A stretch of DNA of 64,000 nt from NCBI RefSeq assembly GCF_000002985.6, contig NC_003280.10:3158501-3222500 (forward strand), given 5' to 3'. The position numbers were made by a program, and so were the translations under genes. This DNA comes from Caenorhabditis elegans (lineage: Eukaryota > Nematoda > Chromadorea > Rhabditida > Rhabditidae). Below are positions 55,093-64,000 of the stretch, piece after piece (the stretch's first letter is position 1; every line of letters begins with the position of its first letter). A model generated the notes under the pieces. It was not told the DNA's origin. It ran no database searches and worked only from the letters and a program-made list of their open reading frames with translations.

Positions 55093-55951
55093 TAGAGTAC
55101 ATTTTGTTGTTATTATTTTCAACACTTTTCAGCTGCTTTTCAGACACAAAAACTGTAAGCGTTCAATTTTGACAATTTTGATCCACGAAATATGAGTTTT
55201 CACTGTTTTGGCCCGGGAGCTATCGGCTGCTACTATGTAGCTTAGCCTATGAGGTGTCGGCTGCTGGCTATTTTGACCCGTGAGTTGCCGGCTGCTCGTA
55301 GTTAGACCAGTAAATTGTCGTTTTCTTGTGGCTATGCTACGCGTAATGTATTTAGGTTGCAAGATGTTATAGCCCGTGGCGTGTCGACCAATATTTTTTC
55401 TCTAGTCTTGGAGGACTGCGTGTTCGGAGAAATTTGCTCGAAATTTTCACACTTTTTTTGATTCTGATAATATTTTCCCATACATACGTCAAAATTCATC
55501 ACTTCTACAAATTTTGGAGTTCGTCTCAACTCCCGGACTTAAATAATACATTTTGTGCTGCAGTTATGGGTGAGAAGGATTCGCGTTTCGTAGGTATTCT
55601 GAATTAGTTTGAGTCAAAAATTGTGCTCAGAGAGCTCCACTTAAACTCTTGGAAAATAAAATTTTCTGTAAAGTTTCAAGGCATTTATTAGCTACATCTG
55701 GGATGCAGATTCAAAATTGTCATGATTGTTTGAAGAATGGCAATGTGGTTGTTAAATTGATTGTATGCCTAATAACTTTTTGTAAATGGACACCAAACCA
55801 ATATTTTCTATAGTTCGATGATAAAAGTGTGTTTGATAAGCTATAAAATCTGGAATATGAATTTTCGAAAACTTTTCATTGTTATTTACTCAACGGTTCA
55901 TATAAAAGTCAAAAGTTTGCACAAAATATTTCTCTCCTAACAAATTCAAAA
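55093..55951. other. Spacer duplicated at 61001-61600, with GGCTGCTNG repeats
   Basis: From 55100 to 55640 the sequence parallels 61010-61600 (CACTTTTCAG...AACTGTAAGCGTT, then GTCGGCTGCT units, then TGTGCTGCAGTTATG...AGGTATTCT). It contains at least four GGCTGCT units of the dispersed repeat (55213-55300). No gene seen. Confidence 0.6.
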
Positions 55952-56920
55952 ATGAGTGAAGCAGTTAAATTGGACGTTGGTGGGACTATATTCAAAACTT
56001 CGAAGTCTACGTTGACAAAGTTCGATGGATTTTTTAGAACAATGTTGGGGAGCGGTATTGGGGTATGGTTTTTAAATGTATTGTTTTCCAAAAAATTGCA
56101 TTTTTTCAGCTGAATGTTGACGAATCCGGCTGTATTTTTATTGATCGTTCCCCAAAACACTTTGACCTGATATTGAACTTCATGAGGGATGGTTGTTTGG
56201 CACTTCCCAAAAATGAAAGAGATCTGACAGAACTGATGGCAGAAGCTCAATACTATTTGTTGGATGGACTGATAGACCGACTGGCGTCAAGCAATTGGTC
56301 AGTCGAGTCAGACGAAAAAACTATCAATGTTGCAAAGAGACTTCCAATTCTTGAAAATAACTCACAATTTCTTCAAGTTCTGTGCAATCAAGAGAAGGTA
56401 GGCTTATTGAAGTAAATTTTGAGAATGGGAGTATGAATGTGATAGTCTGAACATTAAGTTTGTGTGCTTTTCTGAGAGAAATTTCAGTTGTATTATGTTT
56501 CAGCCAATTCTATTAATCGTTGTTATGGCGTCCAGAGATCATTTTTTTCCTAATATGTCAATTCCTGATGGCTTCAATGCATATAAATTTGTAGAGAAAT
56601 ATTCACATCAATTTCATATCTACTTCAGTGAGTAAAACTTCTTTTTTGAAATTACATATCTTTTATGTGCATTTTTCAGTGTCAACTTTTGTGGCACAAT
56701 TTCTTACAATTAGAGTTAAAAGAAATAATAAAATAGTTTATTTGAAGAGGGCTGCATATGTCTCGAGTGGTCAGCAAGAATAATTCCAAAAGTTAAACCT
56801 CGATGCAATACAAAAGCTCCCACTTTTGAAGGACAAATGAAACGTTTGAATTATTCGGATAGGTTAGAAAAGTATATCGAGGCGTATAGCACATATCTGG
56901 AGATGCACAAGCATGACTAA
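55952..56920 (+). CDS. BTB/T1-domain (KCTD-like) protein, subclass A
   Basis: Four exons (55952-56062, 56110-56397, 56504-56627, 56748-56920), 696 bp, 231 residues. Start MSEAVKLDVGGTIFKTSKST; CIFIDRSPKHFDLILNFMRD; LTELMAEAQYYLLDGLIDRL; second domain PILLIVVMASRDHFFP and KFVEKYSHQFHIYF; C terminus RLNYSDRLEKYIEAYSTYLE MHKHD. The last exon is reached by a TTTGAAG acceptor; a nearer TTTTCAG (56677-56683) would give a shorter alternative tail (VSSGQQE-stop) not shared with paralogues. Closest relative is the gene at 62698. N terminus and first exon are the same length (37 codons) in both. Confidence 0.8.
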
Positions 56921-56924
56921 TTTC

Positions 56925-57283
56925 AATTTTTCAATGTAGCTTCTAAAATAAAACAACTTTTCAAAAATCACATTCCTTGTATTTGCAATTTTTCATTATT
57001 ATTTTAATTTCGTTTTTTTTTAAAGTTTTTCTCATTTTCGAAACTGATAAATTATTTTGATTCTTACAAGAGTTTTTATCGTAAAACTGAAATGCTCACA
57101 GCCCTCAATATTTTTTTGCAAATCGTGAATGTGGCAGCCTTTTAAAGCCCCTAACTGTTCACAAAACCGATTGGGCTTTAGGTATGGTAAAAATACAGTC
57201 TAGAACTGTCTCAAGCCACATCATGGGGCTTTCAATTTTTCTCTCCATTTTTTCATTAAACATGCGCTCTCACTGATGCTACT
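56925..57283. other. Spacer between BTB genes
   Basis: AATAAAAC (56948) is a likely poly(A) signal for the upstream gene. No other feature until the conserved module. Confidence 0.5.
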
Positions 57284-57430
57284 CCAGATTTGGTTGCTAG
57301 GCAACATGGCTAAATCTGAAAACAAAGCTCTTTCAGTATATGTCCACGTGTCCTTAACTGAGTTTATCCTTTTTACCAACGAGACTCAGACACTTTTTCG
57401 AAAATGTTTCACGGCCTCCTCTCTCACACC
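57284..57430 (+). promoter_or_regulatory. Conserved BTB upstream module (copy before gene 57581)
   Basis: CCAGATTTGGTTGCTAGGCA (57284) contains GTTGCTAGGCAAC, a perfect RFX-like inverted repeat with a one-base centre; then TATGTCCACGTGTCC, then GAGACTCAGACACTTTTTCG (57381). Confidence 0.6.
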
Positions 57431-57580
57431 TGTTTTATAATCTCTATCCAAGTCGATATTGACACAGGTCGACTGCGTTCACATCTGCCAAAAATTTTGT
57501 TCGAATATTTTTAACTGTTTTGAATTCATTTATGACTTACGCAAAATTCATGTATTTGAAATTTTCAGACTCCTGTAAGC

Positions 57581-58651
57581 ATGAGTTTATTTTTTGACAA
57601 AGTGATCAGGCTAAATATTGGTGGCAAAAGGTTTGACACCCATAAGTCTACTCTCATGAAATTTGATGGATACTTTAAGAAATTTCTGCAGACTCCTGGA
57701 TCTGTATGGTTTTAAGTGCTATTGACACATTTGACATTGACAAATTCAGAGTTTGGTTGATCCGATTTTCGTCGACCGCTCTCCGACATATTTTGATATC
57801 GTTTTGAACTTTATGAGAAAAGGCCGTGCAGATCTCCCAGAAACTCTGATAGACCTGAAGATGTTGCTGGATGAAGCCGAATATTATGAGCTGACAGAAC
57901 TATGTGATGATTGTAAACGAGAAATTTCAATATTGGATATAGGAATAGAATCCGAACCGTTTCATGAAATTATCCCTGTAAGTTATAAACATGCGCGACC
58001 TAACCACTGCTGATCTAAATGTATTGTTCAGGAAGTTTCGGTCGTCGCGAGAAACAACAACAATGCTATTCCCAACAACGTGGTGGAAGTTGGAAGTTAG
58101 TTTTTATTATTATTTAAATGCTCCATGATGTACAGAAGGGTAAATCTGACTGAAATACTGAAAAAAGTGTTGCTTTCAAAATTGAAATTTTCTCATGATT
58201 TTCGTTAAACGTATGTAGGTATGAAGTTGAAGTCTTCTTAAGCTCTTTTTCAGGTCCAATTTGTGCAAAACTGTGACACTAAACTGTTATGAAAAACCAT
58301 GCAAAATGCCAATTTTCAGCCTTGTCTGGTGTTGCACAAAAAATCAAAGAAAATGTCCGCTCTTCACTGGTCAATTTGAAGTTACTCTTCGACTCGCAAG
58401 AACCACCTGAATTCGATCATCAAAAGTGTTTCATGCTAATAGTAATTATGATTTTACTCGTTTTATTAATTCTATTAATTTCATTCATAGTATCATTCAT
58501 CTTATTCATCTTACAAATTTTATTCACTGAGTATTGTATTTTTGTGAAACACTTAGATACCCTGCTGTTAACTTGTAAGCTGCCTTACAATGTTAGATTT
58601 TACAATTCCTCACAAACCTCCAACAATTTCACACCCCCTATAATTCTATAA
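57581..58651 (+). CDS. BTB/T1-domain protein with long C-terminal membrane segment
   Basis: Four exons (57581-57703, 57750-57977, 58032-58095, 58320-58651), 747 bp, 248 residues. ATTTTCAG 11 bp before the ATG could be a trans-splice site. Start MSLFFDKVIRLNIGGKRFDT; PIFVDRSPTYFDIVLNFMRK; LKMLLDEAEYYELTELCDDC form the T1 domain; exon 4 adds a basic stretch (VAQKIKENVRSSLVNLK) and then an extremely hydrophobic segment from FMLIVIMILLVLLILLI to LFILQILF, long enough for one bent or two short TM helices, and a polar tail ending PPIIL-stop. Exon 4 must use the second TTTTCAG (58313-58319); the first one leads to a stop after a few codons. Confidence 0.8.
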
Positions 58652-58654
58652 TTC

Positions 58655-58980
58655 TTACCATTCCCACTCCCCAATTGTTTCTCATAACTCTTTCCCCCAA
58701 CCTCTGTTCTTGTTACAGGTTCAATTTGTTTTAGCATTATCTATGTTAAAAGTTTCCTTGTTTTGCCTGCGAGGTGTCATGTTTTTCTTACGGGAAAAAA
58801 AGCACAATGGTACAAAAACGTCATGTTTATCATTTTTATTCCACAGATCAGTTTGAACTTTTCTTCTTACAAATCTTTGTTGAATAAATGTTTTTAACTA
58901 ATTGCATTACAGTCTAAGAGAAGAAAAACGCAGCCGACTTTGTTTGCCTTGCCTACGTCTTGCTTACGTCTCCGGATTTT
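58655..58980. other. Spacer
   Basis: 3' flank of the membrane BTB gene; GCAGCCGACTT (58931) is a partial copy of the dispersed repeat. No gene. Confidence 0.5.
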
Positions 58981-58982
58981 GG

Positions 58983-59175
58983 CTTTTTGGATTTTGCCAC
59001 TTTGAAGTCTACTTTGCAAAAATTCAAAAGAAATCTGAAAGAACTGCCTGAAATTCAAGGAGAGGTGAAGATTTTCAGCGTTACACCACATTAACTACAT
59101 AACAATTGAGTTTAGAGTTTGCCTACGTCTCCAATTTTCCTACCAGGCCAACTGAAAGAGTAGGCCTGCTTATTG
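58983..59175 (+). pseudogene. BTB gene fragment (exon 1, intron 1, start of exon 2)
   Basis: An exon-1 remnant encodes TLKSTLQKFKRNLKELPEIQ; its intron (59065-59115) is nearly the same as intron 1 of the gene at 59570; the exon 2 remnant reads SLPTSPIF and then diverges. It lacks both a start and the LNVGG strand. This is a partial tandem duplicate of the next gene. Confidence 0.75.
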
Positions 59176-59282
59176 AGCTAGCAGAATACGGTAAGAGTAC
59201 TGTATCGAATCTGCCAATCCGTGTATCAAAGGGCCTTTGTTTTTTCTTTGAGTCTACGCCATCACCAAAACTCTCCCGGAAC

Positions 59283-59450
59283 TTCAGATTTGGTTGCTAT
59301 GCGACAAGGTTCAATCTACAAACAAAGCTCAATAGTTTTTTGTTTATGTCGACGTGTTCCCAACTGAGTTTATCATTTTTAGAAGAGACTCAGACACTTT
59401 TTTGCAATGGTTGGGCCGCCTCATTCCTCATGTTATAATATCTCCCCAAG
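59283..59450 (+). promoter_or_regulatory. Conserved BTB upstream module (copy before gene 59570)
   Basis: CAGATTTGGTTGCTATGCGA (59285), TATGTCGACGTGTTCCC (59345) and GAGACTCAGACACTTTTTT (59385), the same order as in the other two copies. Confidence 0.55.
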
Positions 59451-59569
59451 TCGGTGTTTTTATGTCGATAATTTTCACATTTACTTTTTTAAAAAGCTGT
59501 TTCAATTTTACACAGAATTTGCTCAATTGCACATCTACATTCAATTTTTTCAGAGCACCTTGAACTTGA

Positions 59570-60490
59570 GTTTGCTTTGAAAAATATGTTCGAACACAAA
59601 TTGTCAATTTGAATGTGGATGGCAAGGAGTCTGCCACGTTGAAGACCACCTTGCAAAAATTCGAAGGAAATCTGAAAGAACTGCCTGAAATTCAAGGAGA
59701 GGTGAGCATTTTCAGGGTTAAATCACATTAATTACATAACTAATAAGTTTAGAGTTCGCCTACGTCTCCAATTTTCATCGATCGTCCCTACAAACACTTT
59801 GGGACCATTCTCAACTTTTTGAGAGATGGAGACGTGATTCTTCCCAATTCTATGGAGAGCCTCAAAGAACTTCCCCGAGAAGCTATCATTTATGAATTGA
59901 CAGGGTTGATTGGAAAATGCCAAGAGGCGATTGCAAGATTGGGTGGAGAGCCAACAACAGTGTCTCTGTCTAAAATCGAGCAAAATGTGGGTGGTTTGTG
60001 GACGCTACAATTCATAGTATAAACAAATTTCAGGCAACACCACCAACTATTGGAGATCCTGTAACAAGTTCATCAGGCGACACAGATTCACCTCAGATCC
60101 TTGAACAGCCTGACAACAACGAGATTCAAAAAAGCTGGATACGCGAACGAATATTGAACATAGTTAATTCTAGTGAGTGATTTGTACTGACTACGTACGA
60201 AACCCGGTTTCCCAGCCAAATTTTTAAAACAATGTGTCAGTAATGTAGGAGAAGGCATATAGGCAGGCAGGCATGACGTAAAAAGTAGGCGTGCAAATTT
60301 CTTTTTTTCAGCTCACTGGTTGATTTCGCAATGCCGAGAGTTTCTCGATGCGGCGGAAGATGCACTCCTCTTTGTGGAAGGAAACATTGAGGTGATATCT
60401 TCAACCATTGGCAATATCATCCGACTCCTTCAGTCAGCTAGGCAGTTTCGCATCTTTTATAGACTTTTTGGGATGTTTTTCACATTTTAA
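59570..60490 (+). pseudogene. BTB/T1-domain gene, subclass B, start codon out of frame
   Basis: Exons 59570-59700 (5' limit uncertain), 59752-59986, 60034-60172 and 60312-60490 keep an open frame: IVNLNVDGKESATLKTTLQK, PIFIDRPYKHFGTILNFLRD, REAIIYELTGLIGKCQEAIA, a Ser/Asp-rich linker, and a final helical exon (WLISQCREFLDAAEDALLFV, FRIFYRLFGMFFTF-stop) matching the gene at 51164. But the only nearby ATG (59586) is one base out of frame and hits TGA within nine codons; in the BTB frame a TGA at 59567-59569 precedes any start. Conserved residues have also changed: NVGG to NVDG and DRSP to DRPY. Downstream splice sites are intact, so decay is recent, unless an unseen upstream exon restores a start. 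Confidence 0.65.
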
Positions 60491-60494
60491 TTTT

Positions 60495-60854
60495 CTTTGA
60501 CACAACCAGCCTTAAATAATTCCTACTGCCTCCCTTTGTGCCTATATTTCTTTCAACCAAAAATTTCAAAAACCAAAAAAAAAAACAAAAAATTTCAAAA
60601 CCAACAAAAAAAACCAGAAAATACAAAATTAACAAATAATTTCAAAAACAACAAAAAAACCAAAAAATTAAAAAAAAAACAAAATTTGGAACATTTGGAA
60701 AACCGATAAAAAACCAGAAACCATCATATTTCAACAGTATACGTTTCACTTCACTCATTACTTTTTTTGTATTCTGATAATCTGATCTTCCTTATCCTAT
60801 GACCCCCCCCCCGTTACTATTGTCCAAACTGTTTCCAAATTTCTTGTACCATGT
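60495..60854. other. A-rich low-complexity spacer
   Basis: CAAAAAAAACC-type DNA (60560-60720), then a C8-9 run near 60803. No gene; a 70-residue frame here is composition-driven. Confidence 0.7.
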
Positions 60855-61000
60855 ATTTTATTCTCACCCTCTATGAGCTCAAAGGGAGGCACATTCGTGC
60901 AAAGTGGTCTCGCCGCGCGGCCGTTTTTTTTTTGGCCGCGCGGCGAGACCACTTCGCATAAATGTGCCTCCCTTTGAGCTCATAGAGGGGGAAAATAAAG
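60855..61000. mobile_element. 146-bp hairpin element (copy 2)
   Basis: The arms CTATGAGCTCAAAGGGAGGC ... GGTCTCGCCGCGCGGCC and its reverse complement flank a T-run loop. Closely related to 54949-55092, and like it followed by AAAATAAAGTATA and a stretch shared by both loci. Confidence 0.88.
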
Positions 61001-61590
61001 TATACAGTATATTTTGTTGTTTTTTCAAACACTTTTCAGGTGATTTTCAGAGACAAGAACTGTAAGCGTTGGCAGCCAGTACAATGTCGGTTGCTCAATG
61101 TTTTGGCCCGTGAGCTGTCGGTGGCTAGTAGCTTTATTCGTAATGTGTCGGATTCTGGTTGTGATGACACGTGTGATGTCCGCTACTTTGAGCAAAAAAT
61201 TTATATTGCATTAAAGTCTTATCAGCAGTTAAAACGTGGGAAAAGTGTGAATCACAAGGTCTGCTCATTGAGCTACAAAGCGTAGGGGAGCTGGAATTAA
61301 ATTGGAAATTTTATTAGAAAAAAATCATCTATAGTGATGAACAATCTCCCCACTGTTGGTGACATCAATCTCAAAATTGATAATTTCTTCTCTGCAAAAT
61401 AAAAGTTTTCATCAGGAAGTTGGCGGAAGTTTTTTTTTGAACTAACTTCACATCCTGCAACAAAAACTTAGGAATTCGTTTCAATTTCCGGATTTGTAGA
61501 ACTCCATTTGTGCTGCAATTATGAGAGATGTGGATTTGTATTTCGAAGGCATTCTAAAAGAAATTGATTCAAAAATTTTGCTCCGATTGC
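61001..61590. other. Spacer paralogous to 55093-55640
   Basis: Contains GTCGGTTGCT/GTCGGTGGCT units (61085-61170) and the TGTGCTGCAATTATG segment shared with 55556. No gene. Confidence 0.55.
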
Positions 61591-61599
61591 TCTACTCAC

Positions 61600-61734
61600 G
61601 GGGTGTCAGACTTTCCCATAACTGTATGATCTACAATAAATGCGGGAGAGCGTGCTGACGTCACTCTTTTCTGGGCGAAAAAATTCCGCATTTTTTGTAG
61701 ATCATACCGTTATGGAACAGTCTGACACCACGTG
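61600..61734. mobile_element. 135-bp MITE flanked by a 9-bp direct repeat
   Basis: The left end GGGGTGTCAGACTTTCCCAT, then TGATCTACAATAAATGCGGG; the right end is the reverse complement. TCTACTCAC occurs immediately on both sides (61591-61599 and 61735-61743), as expected of a 9-bp target duplication (Mutator-like size). Third member of the family at 20072 and 28512. Confidence 0.78.
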
Positions 61735-62697
61735 TCTACTCACACTCAGCCATTCATCCCAAGTGTCCTCGCTCGTAAGATTGTAGAATCGAGTTTCCTT
61801 TTCGTTCCGTGTGGATCCTTCGTAGGCGAGAAGGTCGTCTGGGGTCCTAGAAATTTAGATATTAACCTGACCGCGGCGCGACCGCAACGGAAGAAAACAA
61901 TTTGAACTCAACCGTAAGGCTATCAATTTAGGTGTTAAATTGTTGGAAAGCTCATGAAAATCTCAAAAATGGCATTATGAACGTTAGCTATAGGTGTTAA
62001 ACACTTTTTTTTTTACCGCTACGCGACCGCATCGCTCCTCCAAAAAACTGAATTTTTCCCGAACTTGGGGCAGTATAGGAACCAAAATGCTAAAAATTTT
62101 CTGGAATGTTGGATGGACTTACAAAGAATCCTTCTCCCACATCGAGGAATGGCTATACCAAACCGCATAGCTCCGACATCTCAAATTCACAAGTGCTGTG
62201 AACTTAATGGAGTACGTGAAACTTGCAGACAGAATTAAGAATAATACAAATTTGCTGAAAATGAAGTTTAGCATTGAGGCTGTTTACCCGGAAAAAAATA
62301 AACTGGAGAAAGTGGTAGCCTTTTTAAGGGGCTCTGAAATGTAGCACACTGATAGCATTTTTATTGAGAAAAAAAACTGAAAACTGAGTGATAGAAGTCG
62401 GAAAAGTGCACTTTTCTCAAAATTAATCACCATTTCCTATCTTAAAACATGTGACCGGCTTTCCACAGGAAACTATTTTTTATGTCTGTGATAAGGATTT
62501 GGTTTCTGATTTCAAAATGAAAAGCTTAAAAAATTTTGAGATAAGAATGAATTTCCTTGCAAAAATCTACAACATTCTCAAATTTTTTACAAACTTTTCA
62601 AACTGATCTAATAAGAAATTTGGCTGAAATGTACATTTTTCATTCAAGAAATGAAAATGGAACAGTAATGTTAACTTTTTGGTCATTCTCCAGTTTT
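61735..62697. other. Spacer with unexplained open segments
   Basis: On the minus strand 61857-61745 reads openly as TRNEKETRFYNLTSEDTWDE; on + 62205-62342 reads LMEYVKLADRIKNNTNLLK and ends GSEM-stop. Neither is recognised; they may be remnants of genes. Two CGCGACCGCAACGG/CGCGACCGCATCGC pieces (61872, 62022) form another small repeat. The 3' flank of the BTB gene at 62698 is also here. Confidence 0.35.
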
Positions 62698-63510
62698 CTA
62701 AAGACTATTATAGATTTTGATCATTTTTTTCAACCGTTCCAAAAACGATGCACTTTGTCCCCAGCCAATTGACGGCGGCGGAAGCTCAACGTTTCGTTGC
62801 TCATAATAGTGCGTCACTATCCTTGCAGTCCACCCAAGAGCAGGTGAAACGTGTTCCTCTTTAAATAATCAAACATATCAACAAAATTATTTTCTATATT
62901 AACTCACTGAAATAAATATCGAACTGATCGGAATACTTCTCAATGAACGCACGCGCATCGAAATTATCTGGAAGGGACACCCTAAGCAGTATATCGGTAT
63001 TATGTACGTATCCAATAATGAGCAATGGCTGAAAAACTTCAAAAATTAAAAGCAATAAAAGTACAGTCTAACTCACTTTTTGATGGTCAGCAAGAATTTG
63101 AAGCAATTTTGCATTGCTTTCAATAAACTGAAATTTTCTCCCAACTAGTTTCGGAGGTTCAACTGGCATTATTTTTGAATTGCACATCTCAATTAGCCCG
63201 TCAAGCAAATAAAATTGAGCTTCTACTAGTAGTTCCTTCAATTTCAGTTCACAATTGGGTAGAGCCACGTCACCATCTCTCATGAAATTCAGTATCAAGT
63301 CGAAATGTTTCGGGGAGCGATCAATAAAAATGCATCCAGATTCGTCGAGTTTCAGCTGAAATTTAGCAAATTCAAAAATGGACAATTTAAAAAACAAACC
63401 CCAATGTCGCATTCCAACATAGTTTTGAAGAATCCATTGAACTTTGTTAATGTAGATTTCGAAGTTTTGAATATAGTTCCGCCAACGTCTAGTTTCACAA
63501 TTTCACTCAT
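62698..63510 (-). CDS. BTB/T1-domain (KCTD-like) protein, subclass A
   Basis: Four exons (63510-63400, 63355-63077, 63028-62908, 62858-62698), 672 bp, 223 residues. Start MSEIVKLDVGGTIFKTSKST; CIFIDRSPKHFDLILNFMRD; LKELLVEAQFYLLDGLIEMC; second domain PLLIIGYVHNTDILLRVSLP and AFIEKYSDQFDIYF; C terminus GWTARIVTHYYEQRN and SASFLERLKKMIKIYNSL-stop. The last exon uses a TTTAAAG acceptor, matching the TTTGAAG seen in the paralogue at 55952. Inverted relative to that paralogue, which lies in the duplicate segment. The plus-strand open frame across exon 1 is a shadow. Confidence 0.82.
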
Positions 63511-63514
63511 TTTT

Positions 63515-63879
63515 GAAAAGTTTTTGAGTGGAGAAAAGAGAAGAAGTAGAGTGAAATTTAGTTATCAGGTTTATCGAGCAGTATTTCGAAATTTTGTTTT
63601 CCTCAGAAAAGAAAAAATTTTCAAAAAATGTTCTGTTTACTTTTCCATTAATGTGATGAAAATTAAAGAAACAAACAAACACTTAAAAAGAAAACAGAGT
63701 GAAATTCTGCTATCAGTGAGTCGATTTAATTGTTCAGCCTTACCAAATTGTTGTTTTTTTCCTCAGAATTGCAAAATTGGAAGTTTAAGTTTGTTTGTAC
63801 TGTATTATTTTTAAAACTCTCTATAAACTCACTTCCAGTTACAATACTCCCAATAAAATGAAAACTCAATTTATTTCAG
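63515..63879. other. Spacer at right edge
   Basis: Divergent region between the last BTB gene and a probable exon on +. AT-rich; no gene recognised. Confidence 0.4.
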
Positions 63880-64000
63880 TTAAACAATCACTTCCGTGAA
63901 ATCCAAGAAGGTTTGGATATCCATGGAGGTGGGGGAGAAGATACAGAACAAGTTCGTGCGCTTTCAATAATTGGTAGCTTTTTAATATTACCCAATTCAA
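63880..64000 (+). CDS. Probable internal exon of an unidentified gene, cut by the window edge
   Basis: After a strong TTTATTTCAG acceptor the frame LNNHFREIQEGLDIHGGGGE continues with RALSIIGSFLILPNS to the last base without a stop. Base composition is more balanced than in the spacer. The upstream exon was not found, so family, function and frame remain provisional. Confidence 0.35.

Noticed and set aside
63305-63814. 169-residue plus-strand frame
   Set aside because: Antisense to exons 1-2 of the BTB gene at 62698; the rest is composition-driven.
1-64000. tRNA, rRNA or other structured RNA genes
   Set aside because: No stretch fits a cloverleaf with A and B boxes; GGGTTC in the dispersed repeat resembles part of a B box but lacks the remaining consensus and any cloverleaf.

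Overview
The window is nuclear DNA from a Caenorhabditis nematode, most likely C. elegans. The evidence is short introns (about 45-60 bp) with TTTTCAG acceptors, AATAAA poly(A) signals, degenerate TTAGGC telomere-type repeats, many small foldback elements, and gene families found only in nematodes. One receptor guanylyl cyclase next to a tight cluster of BTB/T1-domain genes and many Sri chemoreceptors matches what I remember of the gcy-15 neighbourhood on the left arm of chromosome II. That placement is from memory and was not checked by alignment.

Layout. 1-585: 5' part of an Sri chemoreceptor gene running off the left edge. 896-10046: a telomere-like tract followed by a 9-kb satellite of about 55 units (161-170 bp). 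10700-13734: a 5'-truncated F-box-C-type gene, palindromic repeats, a foldback element and a 5'-truncated Sri gene. 13781-19288: a decayed Helitron that keeps a Pif1-type helicase but has lost its Rep nuclease and lies in an intron of that Sri gene. 19661-32454: four Sri genes on + (one with a single nonsense codon), interleaved with a coiled-coil gene, a truncated DUF1647-type gene, a solo LTR and an orphan gene. 32826-33660: two tandem genes for small secreted proteins. 33920-38787: a 17-exon receptor guanylyl cyclase (gcy-15 candidate). 39113-47326: four more Sri genes, two of them a recent tandem duplicate. 47565-48888: a head-to-head pair of paralogous orphan genes. 49368-63510: seven BTB/T1 (KCTD-like) genes plus one fragment, in two subclasses. 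The right edge holds one probable exon of an unidentified gene.

Gene models. Exon boundaries were worked out by hand from frame continuity and GT/AG sites. For most genes the exon lengths sum to a multiple of three, and Sri paralogues share the same exon lengths (about 153/129/219/313/100-118/55-64), which strongly supports the models. The themes are chemosensation (Sri receptors and a sensory-type guanylyl cyclase) and rapid birth and death of tandem families. Short dispersed repeats sit in introns and spacers throughout. One of them, with a GCAGCCGACA core, recurs across the whole window and is not explained by any annotated gene.
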